A DNA stretch of 64,000 bases from Acidiflorens sp963841945 (GCA_963841945.1 CAWJFC010000023.1:1-64000); one strand, 5' to 3'. Shown: positions 51,030 to 61,016, numbered from the stretch's first letter. Notes: a model not told the origin generated them from the letters alone. Program-made: numbers and translations.

Positions 51030-52208
51030 ATGCAGGGCGTTGAAGGCTTCATGTATCCGAACGAGGTCGAGTTGCAGTGGAGCGTCCTCATCGTGCTCTA
51101 TCCGTTCCTGACGGGACTGGTGGCGGGGGCATTCATCCTGGCTTCGCTGGAGCGAGTGTTCAACGTCGAAGAAGTGAAGCCCACTTACCGGCTCGCACTG
51201 CTTACGGCGCTGGCTTTCCTGCTGGTTGCGCCAATGCCGCTCCAACTTCACCTCGGGCATCCCGAGCGTTCGTTTGAGATGTACCTGACGCCGCACCGAA
51301 CGTCGGCTATGGCGATGTTCGGCTTTGTGTACCTGTGGTACCTGATGGCGGTGCTGTTGGTAGAAATCTGGCTGGACTACCGCCGCGATATCGTACTGCT
51401 TTCGCAATCCACGACAGGGCTCAAGGGTATTTTGTACAAGATACTGACGCTGGGTTCCACGAACATCAGCGAACGAGCCCTGCACATTGACGAGCGTGCG
51501 GGCTGGCTGATCACGCTCATCGGAATTCCGTCCGCCTTCCTCCTGCACGGTTATGTCGGGTTCATTTTCGGATCGATTAAAGCGAATCCCTGGTGGTCCA
51601 CGCCGCTGATGCCCGTGGTGTTTCTGTTTTCGGCGATGGTCTCGGGCATCGCGACCGTGATGCTTCTTTACATGTTCCTCACATGGGCCCGCAAGGAAGA
51701 AATCGACATGCGCTGCGTCGACACGATTGCGCGCTATCTTTTTTACACCTTCATCATCGATTTCACGCTGGAGATGCTGGACCTGATCCATCGCATCTAT
51801 GAGTCGGATGAATCGTTTCGCAGCCTCGACTTCATGGTGCACACCAAGCTGTACATGTCGCACATCGTGGTGCAGATCATTCTCGGAACGATCACGCCGG
51901 TCGCGCTGCTCGCGTTGACTCAGGTGCTCAGGTTAACGGCCATGGCGCGCAAGCGAATCTATGCCATCGCGGGCTGCTTGACGCTGGTGGGAATCTTCGC
52001 CATGCGCTGGAACGTCGTGATTGGTGGACAGCTTTTTTCCAAGAGCTTTTTGGGATATACGACCTACAAGATGGGCCTGGTCACCCGAGAGGGGCTAGTA
52101 GTGGCCATTGCGTTGACGGTCCTGCCTCTTTTCATTTTATGGGTCCTGGTAAAGCTGTTGCCGCCCTGGCCAGAAAAGCATGCGGCCTCTGTACAGGCTG
52201 CGCACTAA
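51030..52208 (+). CDS. NrfD/PsrC-type quinone-linked membrane subunit
   Basis: A 392-residue protein with about nine or ten transmembrane helices. It has the NrfD-family segments VLYPFLTGLVAGAFILASLE, LALLTALAFLLVAPMPLQLH and LGHPERSFEMYLTP (the quinone-side His/Glu region), and SAMAMFGFVYLWYLMAVLLV. It should oxidise or reduce the menaquinone pool and pass electrons to the ferredoxin and cytochrome subunits. AAGGA lies 8 bases upstream. No catalytic Mo or other terminal oxidoreductase gene is next to it. Confidence 0.88.
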   Translation: MQGVEGFMYPNEVELQWSVLIVLYPFLTGLVAGAFILASLERVFNVEEVKPTYRLALLTALAFLLVAPMPLQLHLGHPERSFEMYLTPHRTSAMAMFGFVYLWYLMAVLLVEIWLDYRRDIVLLSQSTTGLKGILYKILTLGSTNISERALHIDERAGWLITLIGIPSAFLLHGYVGFIFGSIKANPWWSTPLMPVVFLFSAMVSGIATVMLLYMFLTWARKEEIDMRCVDTIARYLFYTFIIDFTLEMLDLIHRIYESDESFRSLDFMVHTKLYMSHIVVQIILGTITPVALLALTQVLRLTAMARKRIYAIAGCLTLVGIFAMRWNVVIGGQLFSKSFLGYTTYKMGLVTREGLVVAIALTVLPLFILWVLVKLLPPWPEKHAASVQAAH

Positions 52209-52278
52209 GTCGGCCGATGCCGGAGGTTTTCGTGAGATCGCGTCGAGTTTCTTTCGAGCTTTCGAACCGGTCGTGACT

Positions 52279-54009
52279 ATGGACGAACTTCGCGACGCCT
52301 TGACACGCTTGGATGCACGTCTCCAAGCGCTGGAACGGCGAGTGGGAGCCCTCGAAGCCAGCGTCCCGAGAGCCGATCGTTTCCCGATCGAAGCGGCAGT
52401 GTCGGCGGCGCGACCTGTTCCACCCGCGGAGGAAATGGCGCTTCCCCAGGCGGGCGGGCTGTTTCCGGTCGTCGGCAAGGCGATGCTGGGTATTGCCGGT
52501 GCCTATCTACTGCGGGCGGTAGCGGAGTCGGGATCTGTTCCGAAGATGGCGGTGGTGGCGCTGGCGTTGGTCTATGCGGCGACGTGGATGGTCTGGGCAT
52601 CGCGGGCTCAGGTTGGGTCGGTCTTTACCTGTGCAGCCTATGCGGCCACATCGGCATTGATTCTTGTGCCCATGCTGGCAGAATTGACGTTGCGGTTTCA
52701 GGTATTGTCTGCGAACGCAACCGGAGGATTGCTGAGCGCGTTCGTGATCGGGACATTTGCGCTCTCATGGAAGCGTCGTCTGGCGCCGCCAGTCTGGGTG
52801 GCAGTGACCGCCGTGGTTCTGACTGCGAATGGACTGCTGGTCGCATCGCATGACCTGGCCCCTTATATTGCGGTGCTGCTGGTGGCCGCCCTGGTAGGCG
52901 AATTCTCAGCCGGCGCCGGTCGATGGCTTGGGCTGCGATTCGTGGCTGCGCCCGCGGCGGATGCTGCGATTGTCATTCTCATCTACATCAATTCCTTGCC
53001 GGAGAGTTCGCGGCCAGGTTACGCGACCATCTCGGACAGTGCAGCACTCGCGCTGCCGACACTGCTGTTTTTTATCTGTGCCGCCGGAGTTGTCTGGAGA
53101 AGCGTCCTCCGCGGCATACAGATCAATGTGTTCGAGATCACGCAGGCTACGGCGGCATTTGTGCTGGCCGCGGCCGCCTGGCTTTTGTTTGCCCCGGCCA
53201 GAGGTCCGTATCTGTTGGGGATTTGCTGCTGGCTGTTTGCAGCGGGTTGTTACACCGCCGCTTTCGTGAGCTTCGATCGATTTGCCGAGCAGCGCAACTA
53301 TCACGTGTATGCGACGTGGGCTGTCGCACTGGTGCTGGCGGGGAGTTTTTTGCTCCTGTCGCCAGCGCTGGTGGCCGCTGTATTGAGTATGTTCTCGATT
53401 GCGGCCACTGTGATTGGGGTGCGCGTTGCCCGGCTTACTCCTGATTTCCACGGACTGGTGTACCTGACAGCGGCGGCCTATGCCTCAGGGTTCCTGCGGT
53501 ACGCCGCGCGGGCCTTGGCTGGAACATTCCCAAGCGCTCCGGGGGGGATGGTATGGATGGTAGCAGTGGCCGCGATCGCCTGTTTCGCCGTCCTCGGACG
53601 GTCCGCCGGAGAACGCTGGAACGAGCGGCTAATCCGGTTGTTTGCGGCGATCCTTGCGATCAGCGCCTTGGCAACTTTCCTGGTTTCCTGTTTGGTATGG
53701 CTGGCCGCGATTGGGATGACGCCAGGGGCGACCCATGTCGCGGTGATTCGCACGCTGATCACCTGCGGACTCGCTCTAGCGCTGGCCGCAGCCGGATCGC
53801 GCTGGCGACGAGTGGAACTGGTGTGGACTTCCTATGGATTGCTGGCGGTCGTAAGCGCAAAGTTACTGTTCGAAGACTTGCCACACGGACATTCGGCGAC
53901 CATCTCGATTTCGATCTTTCTATATGCCGTGGCGTTGATCATGGTGCCGCGCGTGTCTCGAATCAGGCGCGTAAGCAACTCGATCGAACCTGAGGAAATC
54001 TCGCGCTGA
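52279..54009 (+). CDS. DUF2339-like multi-pass membrane protein
   Basis: A 576-residue protein with a short N-terminal coiled-coil (residues 1-35, DELRDALTRLDARLQALERR) and then sixteen or so transmembrane helices. This coiled-coil-plus-many-helices layout fits the DUF2339 family. Function unknown. ATG 52279 lies after the NrfD stop (52208); a longer frame overlaps that gene. It is convergent with the M1 peptidase gene, with a 15-base gap. Confidence 0.72.
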   Translation: MDELRDALTRLDARLQALERRVGALEASVPRADRFPIEAAVSAARPVPPAEEMALPQAGGLFPVVGKAMLGIAGAYLLRAVAESGSVPKMAVVALALVYAATWMVWASRAQVGSVFTCAAYAATSALILVPMLAELTLRFQVLSANATGGLLSAFVIGTFALSWKRRLAPPVWVAVTAVVLTANGLLVASHDLAPYIAVLLVAALVGEFSAGAGRWLGLRFVAAPAADAAIVILIYINSLPESSRPGYATISDSAALALPTLLFFICAAGVVWRSVLRGIQINVFEITQATAAFVLAAAAWLLFAPARGPYLLGICCWLFAAGCYTAAFVSFDRFAEQRNYHVYATWAVALVLAGSFLLLSPALVAAVLSMFSIAATVIGVRVARLTPDFHGLVYLTAAAYASGFLRYAARALAGTFPSAPGGMVWMVAVAAIACFAVLGRSAGERWNERLIRLFAAILAISALATFLVSCLVWLAAIGMTPGATHVAVIRTLITCGLALALAAAGSRWRRVELVWTSYGLLAVVSAKLLFEDLPHGHSATISISIFLYAVALIMVPRVSRIRRVSNSIEPEEISR

Positions 54010-54024
54010 GCTATGCGTTTTACT

Positions 54025-56754
54025 TTATCGTTCCAGAATATCTTTGTACGCGTTGAGCGCCACCTTCTTCGGCATGATCGGCAGCACCGCATCCGAGGTT
54101 CGCGTGCTGTTGCCGGCTAATCCCACTTGTCCGATGCGAACCATGCCTTTTCCAAAGTCGGCAAATATCGGCACCAGCATGCCGAAGTGCTCGTCGACGT
54201 CGCTTTCGGTAATCGTCATGTGCAAGTTCACCTTGCCGTCCGCGGCCGGCGTCGTCTGGTATTCGAACTTGTAGCGCGGAACCTGCGTGCCATAAACCCA
54301 CTCGTTGAAGAACCAGTCCAGGCGGCCGTTCTTTTGCAGATCCATGATCTTCGTCATGTGCTTCTCCGCGATCGCCTTGAATGATTCCGTGCTGGCTGGC
54401 TGGTCGCGATGGCTCTCGACAAAGTCGTGCATCATCTCCATGAACGCCTTGTCCTGGGTGTCGGCGTTCCACATCAGGGAGCGGAGCATTTGCAGGATGT
54501 AGGCGCCCTTCGGGTAGGTTACGTTCTGGTATGCGTTCGCCGTGCGAGGAGACATCAGACGCATTCCCATCCAGATGGGCCCCGCGTCATTGGGTGCCAC
54601 ACCAAAGTTGTTCTTCTCAAGAATGCGCCGCCGCAGTCGATCCCAGAACTCGATGTAGTCTTTCTGCCACTTCTCGCCCATTGCCTGCTGCAGAAATAGC
54701 CCCGCCGAAAATTCCGCAAAGCCCTCTGACAGCCATTGATCATGATAAGAAGCCCACCCCACCGCATGCCCCCACCACTGGTGGGCAACTTCGTGCGGTG
54801 TGACCTCCTGTACAAAGCCGGTGAAATTGTTGTCGATGTGCCCGAACAACATCCAGCGTTGCGTTGAATCCATATAAGCCGAAATCGGCAGATACACCAG
54901 ATTCGGCCAGGATTGCCCGAAATTGAAGTCGGGCTGCTCGGTGATATTGATGTTGTCGTAAGGAATTTTGCCGAAGAAAAGCGTGCAAACCTGCAATTGC
55001 GCCCGCGTCTGGTCGAGCGCATATTTGGTCATCGCGCCGGGCGCCATTGCTTCCAGCGCGCGATTGCCGCGAAATCTGTCCGGCAACTCGGTCAGGTAGT
55101 AGCCCTCAATCTTGTAGTGCGTAATCGTGTCCGGCATCTCGATCTTCACATACTCACCGTAGTTGAAGCCGGCCACAGCGACGGGAATCGGCGTTACCCA
55201 ATGGGTGACGGCGAGGTCTTTCTCCACTGCCTCATGCTCGAGTTGTCCTACGCTGATCAACTTGTATTTGCGGGGGACCTTGAAGGTGAGGTCATAGAGC
55301 GCGTGTTCACCAAAGCCGTTCAGGTTCGGATACCATGCGGTGCGCGCCTCGATATAGAAAGATCCTTGTCCGGCATTCTGAATCACCTTGTCGCCCGCAT
55401 ACTCAACGGTGATCGAGAATTCCTTGCCAAGAGGAGGAGCCTCCGAGAGGATGGCATAAAACGACCCGTCCTCCTTGCGACTCTCCTGAATGAAGTTGAG
55501 ATCCTGTCCGTTTTCATCCAGCACGCGTGTCACGCGCAGATTGGGCAGGAGCCCAAACTTCATGACTCGCTCGCCCGCAATCAGCGGCTCGAAAGTAATG
55601 GTCGCGCTGCTGAAAAGGTGCTCGTTCTTGGCGATGACCGTCTCGATCTTGTACCGACGCGTGGCGAAGAGGCGACGGTCCTCGCGTGAATTCGCGGTCC
55701 GGTTTACGTATTCCGCTTTGAGATGTGAGAGATACCAGATGCCATCATCCATGCCCTCGGGATCGTAGTTAATCAACGCCACCTCTTCCGGCGAATCCAT
55801 CTGCGGCAGCGCACCGACGCGCGATCTCACGAAAAAGCGCAGGTCCTTATGCTTTTTCCCATGGATGTAGGCGTTGAAAAACGGCGGATGGGCGGGATTG
55901 TAGAGCGCGGCGAGGATGTCGGCATCGACGTTGTCCATGCTCTCGTTGGTGAGGAGAGCCTCGGTGTAGCCGCGGGGAATCTCATGCCGCTGCCGCATCC
56001 GCTCTCTCCATTTTCGGAACGCTTCGCCGGCTTGCGCCGGAGGCTCCTCACGGTCCTTCAACCCGGGAGTAAATTTCTCCCGGAGCTTGGGCGTGAAACG
56101 GATGACGGCCTCATTAAAGTCCTCGTTGGCCTCATCGCTGTCGATGCGGCGGCGCAGGTCGGCGGCGTCCAATGACGCTACTGGTTTGAGGTTGAAATGA
56201 CCTTCGCCAACAAAGATCACGCCCGTTACCATTCCATTTACCGGTTTCAGGAACGTCAATGTCCCCTTGGCGAACTGAAAGGTGCCCGCATCCACGGGCA
56301 GCGTAAAGTTTTCGACGCGGTAAGTGTCGCCCAGCGCGAGATCGCGAAGCTGCCGGTACACAGCATCGGTGTTCGCGGTACGCTGGTTTACAGTAATGAT
56401 ATTGACGTCAGTGGCGATCGCCAACGCAATCTGCAAATCTGTCGTTTCACGTAAGTCGACCGTTCGCGTCTGCTGCTCGAAGCCGTCTCGGCTTACCCGT
56501 AAATCATATTTTCCAGGTTTCAAGTCGGGTGACGAGAAGTTACCGAGACCGTCGGAGACGAGTACGATCGGCTGCGCGATGCCTTCGCCGGTGATTTCCA
56601 GGCGTGCACCAGGAATGACCGCGCCGGAAGGATCCTTGACGGTTCCCGTAATGTTCGCCGCATGAAGGCAAACCGGCAGCACGAGGCAAAGGAGTAACAA
56701 TTTGGACAAAGCTTGTTTGGCCAGAAAGTGCATGGAAGGAAGGCCCCGGATCAC
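54025..56754 (-). CDS. M1-family metallopeptidase with N-terminal carboxypeptidase-regulatory domain
   Basis: A 909-residue exported protein. After a signal peptide (ALSKLLLLCLVLPVCLHA), a CarboxypepD_reg-like beta-sandwich (ITGTVKDPSGAVIPGARLEI, ...DGFEQQTRTVDL) covers about residues 35-115. The M1 domain is further on: GFGEHALYDLTFKVPRKYK, then HEVAHQWWGHAVGWASYHD and WLSEGFAEFSAGLF, giving HExxH and the third zinc ligand Glu 18 residues later. Aminopeptidases of this sort degrade exported peptides. Start: GTG 56754 or ATG 56733; neither has a strong ribosome-binding site. Confidence 0.9.
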   Translation of the reverse strand: MIRGLPSMHFLAKQALSKLLLLCLVLPVCLHAANITGTVKDPSGAVIPGARLEITGEGIAQPIVLVSDGLGNFSSPDLKPGKYDLRVSRDGFEQQTRTVDLRETTDLQIALAIATDVNIITVNQRTANTDAVYRQLRDLALGDTYRVENFTLPVDAGTFQFAKGTLTFLKPVNGMVTGVIFVGEGHFNLKPVASLDAADLRRRIDSDEANEDFNEAVIRFTPKLREKFTPGLKDREEPPAQAGEAFRKWRERMRQRHEIPRGYTEALLTNESMDNVDADILAALYNPAHPPFFNAYIHGKKHKDLRFFVRSRVGALPQMDSPEEVALINYDPEGMDDGIWYLSHLKAEYVNRTANSREDRRLFATRRYKIETVIAKNEHLFSSATITFEPLIAGERVMKFGLLPNLRVTRVLDENGQDLNFIQESRKEDGSFYAILSEAPPLGKEFSITVEYAGDKVIQNAGQGSFYIEARTAWYPNLNGFGEHALYDLTFKVPRKYKLISVGQLEHEAVEKDLAVTHWVTPIPVAVAGFNYGEYVKIEMPDTITHYKIEGYYLTELPDRFRGNRALEAMAPGAMTKYALDQTRAQLQVCTLFFGKIPYDNINITEQPDFNFGQSWPNLVYLPISAYMDSTQRWMLFGHIDNNFTGFVQEVTPHEVAHQWWGHAVGWASYHDQWLSEGFAEFSAGLFLQQAMGEKWQKDYIEFWDRLRRRILEKNNFGVAPNDAGPIWMGMRLMSPRTANAYQNVTYPKGAYILQMLRSLMWNADTQDKAFMEMMHDFVESHRDQPASTESFKAIAEKHMTKIMDLQKNGRLDWFFNEWVYGTQVPRYKFEYQTTPAADGKVNLHMTITESDVDEHFGMLVPIFADFGKGMVRIGQVGLAGNSTRTSDAVLPIMPKKVALNAYKDILER

Positions 56755-56979
56755 TGAAAAGTACCTCTTGTAGACGAGTAATGGCGTCGGCCTGACGAGT
56801 TAGTCCGAGATCTTACCCTGGGCCGGTGCGCGATTGCAGGGCAATGGTACGCCAAATCCAGTCTTCGAGGTTAGATGTTTTGCGGAATGCTGTCACTGCG
56901 CTGAGCAGGGAGACGGCCAGGGTTATTACAACGCATCGGCCGCCTAAACTTTATCCGCGAATTTTGTCCGCGAGTAAGG

Positions 56980-57729
56980 TTAATACGGATATGGGTAGAT
57001 GTAGCCGGGCGACGCGAAATATCCATCGGGGTCGCCCCACCACAGGCCGTCCCAATAGGGATAGGGATAAAACGCCCAATACGGGTTCCAGCCGATGCCC
57101 CAGCCGAAACCAAATCCCCATCCGCAGCCCCAGCAGCCGAAGCCAAACCCGTAGCCGGGATATCCCCAGCCTCCGCGCCAGCCCCAACCGCCATGCCATC
57201 CACCGCCGCCCCAACCTCCCCAGCCGCCATGGACGAACTGGGCATTCCCGCCAAAGCGAGCATTTCCATTGAAGCCGTTGCCCGCGCGCGTCCCGCCAAA
57301 GGAGTGCCACTGACCATCGGCCAGCGCGGCATGCATCTCTACTCCGTGCGACATGTTCAGGCCGTGCGAGCCTTCAGCGCCGGACATGCCGCCCGAGCGC
57401 CCCAACGAATGCCATCCAGCCGAACTGTCCGCGCGTCCATACTGCGAGCCCCGCGATGCTCCGCCTTCGCGGCCCATGCTCCCATATCGACTGCCGCCAT
57501 ACATCGAACCGCCGCGCGCCCCACCGTATCCACCGCCATAACCGCCACGCGATCCCCCACTAAACCCGCCCCCGCTAAACCCACCGCCGCCGCCGTGGAA
57601 GCCTCCGCCCCCACCGCCCGCGTGGCCGCCGCCTCCGCCATGTTGCGCGAGGGCTTGTGGCGCATAAATTGTCAGGGTAAGGGAAGCAATGCCCGCAAGA
57701 AGAGCTTTTACTAATCCATGCTTTTTCAT
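56980..57729 (-). CDS. Secreted glycine-rich protein
   Basis: A 249-residue protein with a signal peptide (LLAGIASLTLTIYAPQALA). Residues 28-90 are almost all Gly, Ser, Arg and Tyr (HGGGGGHAGGGGGGFHGGG). The middle is a Ser/Met/Gly region, and residues 170-225 are GW/WG-rich (WGGWGGGGWHGGWGWRGG); the end is Pro/Tyr-rich. Probably structural or surface-exposed; no enzyme motif. The start at ATG 57729 agrees with the signal peptide. Confidence 0.8.
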   Translation of the reverse strand: MKKHGLVKALLAGIASLTLTIYAPQALAQHGGGGGHAGGGGGGFHGGGGGFSGGGFSGGSRGGYGGGYGGARGGSMYGGSRYGSMGREGGASRGSQYGRADSSAGWHSLGRSGGMSGAEGSHGLNMSHGVEMHAALADGQWHSFGGTRAGNGFNGNARFGGNAQFVHGGWGGWGGGGWHGGWGWRGGWGYPGYGFGFGCWGCGWGFGFGWGIGWNPYWAFYPYPYWDGLWWGDPDGYFASPGYIYPYPY

Positions 57730-58111
57730 TGCAGTTTCCTCCGTTCAAAGGTCGGCCCGGGAGGTCGAAACCGCGGTAACAAGCTAATCCTACTCTATTT
57801 AGAATCTATTTTGCTGAGCCAAGTTGTCCACGCCGGCCGCCGAAGGTCGCGGGATGCCTGTGTCCCGTCGTTCCATACTCGTCTACTATAGCCGGCGAAA
57901 AACAGCGCATTTCGGGCGGGAGGGCGAGTACTACCTCTCGCGGCCCATCCGAGTCCACTTTGCCTTAGCTGGGGTAGCCCAATTCGATGGGCGCAGGGGA
58001 TGCTCGGATCGGTCTCAGGCGCGGAATCGCGTAGAGATTTTGCAGACATGAATTTTCCACCCGAACTGTGACTGGATGCATCTTATCGGCGAGGCGCCGA
58101 AGGCAAAATCC
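57730..58111. other. Intergenic region between glycine-rich gene and DNA ligase
   Basis: About 380 bases between divergent genes. I see no domain-bearing frame; a short run of open frames has no ribosome-binding site. No terminator or named RNA pattern was recognised. Confidence 0.5.
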
Positions 58112-59149
58112 ATGTCTTTACCCATAAGTAAACGATACCGCCCGATGGAGGCGATGCCAGCGCCCGTGCTGCCGGACGGGCCCGATTGGCAATATGAGCC
58201 AAAATGGGATGGGTTTCGCTGCCTTGCGTTTCGCGATCGGGAGCGCATCGATCTGCTCTCCAAGGCTGGTAAGCCACTTACGCGTTATTTTCCCGATCTC
58301 ATGGATGCCCTTGCCGCGCTCGCTGCAAAGCAGTTTGTGCTGGATGGCGAAATTGTAATTCCCCTCGACGGCTCGCTCTCATTCGACCGCTTGCTGATGC
58401 GCATTCATCCCGCCGCCAGCCGCGTGAAGAAGTTGAGTGAATCGACGCCCTGCCTCTTCATTGTGTTCGATCTCCTGGTCGATGACAGCGGCAAGTCGCT
58501 GGTGAAGATGCCGCTGGCGGACCGGCGCAAGAGTCTTGAAGAATTTGCGGCCCGCTATTTTCAGGGCAGTGAGACCCTCCATTTGTCGCCCGCCACAAGC
58601 AAGATCGCGATGGCGCGCCAATGGTTTAGCGCCGGCGTGGGGCTGGACGGAGTGGTAGCGAAGCGGCGCGATCTGCCATATCAATCGGGCGAACGCACGG
58701 GAATGCAGAAGATCAAGAATCAACGGACCGCCGAGTGCGTGATTGGAGGGTTTCGCTACCTCGAGAAAGAGCCGCTCGTCGGTTCACTGCTGCTGGGCCT
58801 ATACGACAGCGCGGGCAAGCTCGATCACGTCGGATTCACGTCGTCGATTCATGCCGAGGATCGCCCTGCATTGACAAGAAAGCTCGAGCGCCTCATCAAG
58901 TCGCCGGGTTTCACAGGAAATGCTCCCGGCGGTCCGAGCCGCTGGAGCACAAAGCGCTCGACCGAATGGCAACCTCTCGTGCCGAAGCTGGTGGTGGAGG
59001 TGCAGTTCGATCACTTCACGGGAGGCCGCTTCCGGCACGGAACAAAGTTTCTGCGCTGGCGCCCAGACAAGCCGCCGCGGGCATGCACGTTCAAGCAGGT
59101 CGAGCGCGAGAATGCCGCCACGCTGCGCGTGCTGAAACTGGCAGCGTGA
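58112..59149 (+). CDS. ATP-dependent DNA ligase (LigC/LigD-like)
   Basis: A 345-residue ligase that seals nicks with ATP. The nucleotidyltransferase motif I is EPKWDGFRCLAF (KxDG-type lysine), then LDGEIVIPLDG (motif III), GLDGVVAKRRDLPY (motif IV) and KIKN (motif V); the C-terminal OB-fold ends with a basic region (FRHGTKFLRWRPDKPP). Length matches stand-alone bacterial ATP ligases of the LigC/LigD type used in repair. No Ku gene or polymerase/primase domain is next to it. The start is set at ATG 58112; 12 upstream residues are excluded. Confidence 0.9.
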   Translation: MSLPISKRYRPMEAMPAPVLPDGPDWQYEPKWDGFRCLAFRDRERIDLLSKAGKPLTRYFPDLMDALAALAAKQFVLDGEIVIPLDGSLSFDRLLMRIHPAASRVKKLSESTPCLFIVFDLLVDDSGKSLVKMPLADRRKSLEEFAARYFQGSETLHLSPATSKIAMARQWFSAGVGLDGVVAKRRDLPYQSGERTGMQKIKNQRTAECVIGGFRYLEKEPLVGSLLLGLYDSAGKLDHVGFTSSIHAEDRPALTRKLERLIKSPGFTGNAPGGPSRWSTKRSTEWQPLVPKLVVEVQFDHFTGGRFRHGTKFLRWRPDKPPRACTFKQVERENAATLRVLKLAA

Positions 59150-59171
59150 AGGGAAAGCCGCAAAAGCCGTC

Positions 59172-61016
59172 CTACTCCACGCCTGCGATGGCCGCCTGCA
59201 CGCCATCGACATCCGCGCCCATATCGCGGCCGTCCGAAGCCGCGCCGGCGCCGGGCGAGCGTTTGCTACACGCGCCGCCCTTCTCATGACATAGGCGCGG
59301 GTCTTTGGCGATGCCATTTTTCAAGTCGCGAATCTCGAGATCTTTCGGATTCCCGACTTCGATGTTTCCTTTTGGAAAGCCGCCGCCTTGTTCGACAGCA
59401 ATGAGATTATGGCCAAATCGGTAGTTGCCGAAGCACTCATCGAGCACCGCTTGAGGACCTACCTTCGCCGCTTGAACGGCACAGCTGCCGGGACCGGCGG
59501 ACGCAATCGGCCGACGTTCGCCGCCTACCGAGAACACGCTGTTGGTCAGGCTGAAGCCAGGCATCTTTTCGCCGCGACTGAGAACCGACATCAGCACGCC
59601 GGGGTTGAAGGATGTCACATGGTCGATCTGGATATCGTGAAGAAGCACTTGCGCGGAGATGTACTTCAGAAAAGCGCCGCCGCCTTTGAAATCCCGATCG
59701 TGAATATCGTCGGCGATCAGGTCGTGCACGGTCATGCGGCCGCCGTCGGCTGGGCTGCCGCCGCCCTTTCCCGCCACCTTGGTCGCGACCGTCAGTACGC
59801 CCGCCACATTGTGAATCCAGTTGTAGCGCACAATGACATCGTTAACCCGGCATTTCGGGCAATGGCTGGCCTGGCTGACCGGCGCCAACACCATGGAAAA
59901 TCCTGTTTGCGTGAAACCGCCCCAGCAGTTCTCAAAGAGGTTGCCCTCGATCAGCACGCGTACTCCGCTCTTTAGCTCCAGGTGATTCTTGACGATGAAA
60001 GGCGTGCCTTTGGGGCTGGGAGTATAACCGGGCTCGCCTTCTTTCCAGACCATAGGTTTGAAGAAGTGATTGCGCCGGATTTCGATATCGGTCGGATTGT
60101 TCTCGGAGGGCCCGCCGCCGAAGAGAATGTTCTCGCCCGAGGCTTCGAGAAAGTTGTTGTAGATCTTGAAGGTGCCGAAAGGCTCGTCGCTGTGCGCGCC
60201 GCCGATGGCAGTTGCATCTGTACAAGCGCCCTGACGTGCGATGCAAGTGAAATTGCTGAGGTAAGAATTGATGACCGCGATCTTGTGGCTGCCGAGTACC
60301 ATGCCGACGCCATGGCCGACCTCGAAGCCCTCGGCGCCGTGAATGTAATTACGGTCGAAGATGATGTTGTCGCCATGATCGGCATAAAGCATGCGGCTCT
60401 TGGGTTCGCCGGCAGGGGTAGTCCACTCGATGCCAATGAATCGAACATGATCTCCGACGACCACACCGCTATTCGGTACGGTGACGATGGTGGCCAGCAA
60501 TTTCGCGGCGCCTCCGGCCGGCTGGGCGAAAGGAGGACGTCCGGGCAGGCTGGCGACACCGGCCCACGCGGGAGAAATGCGCGTGCCTTCGGGCGGGAGT
60601 TTGGAGTCCGGCGTGTCGGTGCGAATCGTGATGTAGTGCTGGTCGTCGCATTTCTTGGCGGGCAGTTCGCGCACTTCGTAAGTTGCGCCAGCGGGCAGAA
60701 GGAGAGTATCTCCGCATCTAGCGTTCTTAATGGCGTCGGCTAGGTTGTCTTTAGCGCCCACCCGAGTTTGCTTGCCGGGCGAAGGCGTTCCGTCGAGGCC
60801 GGTGTAGTAGCAGGACTGCGGCAATGCCGCTGGTCCATCCTTATCGCCGAAGTGGGAGATGTCGCCTTTGCCGCAGTATGCGTTCTCGCCGGTGGGCGGT
60901 CCGCTCGCGGCTGAATTTTTCGGGAAAAAGCCAAAGACAAGAAAAGCCAGAAGCACCGCAAAGAAGATTGTGGGAGATGGAATTGAACTCGAACCGGAAA
61001 GCCGAAGCCGACCCAT
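59172..61016 (-). CDS. Secreted right-handed beta-helix protein (paralogue A)
   Basis: A 614-residue exported protein. Signal peptide TIFFAVLLAFLVFGFFPKNS is followed by a Cys-containing N-terminal part and a long beta-helix with repeated I.NSYLSNF, IRRNHFFKP, VLIEGNLFENCWGGFTQTG, VIVRYNWIHN and VQIDHVTSF rungs. AGGAGA lies 6 bases before ATG 61016; a longer frame starting at 61208 lacks this. It is closely related to the next gene (shared C-terminus GADVDGVQAAIAGVE). Function may be polysaccharide or surface binding; no catalytic residues are assigned. Confidence 0.8.
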   Translation of the reverse strand: MGRLRLSGSSSIPSPTIFFAVLLAFLVFGFFPKNSAASGPPTGENAYCGKGDISHFGDKDGPAALPQSCYYTGLDGTPSPGKQTRVGAKDNLADAIKNARCGDTLLLPAGATYEVRELPAKKCDDQHYITIRTDTPDSKLPPEGTRISPAWAGVASLPGRPPFAQPAGGAAKLLATIVTVPNSGVVVGDHVRFIGIEWTTPAGEPKSRMLYADHGDNIIFDRNYIHGAEGFEVGHGVGMVLGSHKIAVINSYLSNFTCIARQGACTDATAIGGAHSDEPFGTFKIYNNFLEASGENILFGGGPSENNPTDIEIRRNHFFKPMVWKEGEPGYTPSPKGTPFIVKNHLELKSGVRVLIEGNLFENCWGGFTQTGFSMVLAPVSQASHCPKCRVNDVIVRYNWIHNVAGVLTVATKVAGKGGGSPADGGRMTVHDLIADDIHDRDFKGGGAFLKYISAQVLLHDIQIDHVTSFNPGVLMSVLSRGEKMPGFSLTNSVFSVGGERRPIASAGPGSCAVQAAKVGPQAVLDECFGNYRFGHNLIAVEQGGGFPKGNIEVGNPKDLEIRDLKNGIAKDPRLCHEKGGACSKRSPGAGAASDGRDMGADVDGVQAAIAGVE

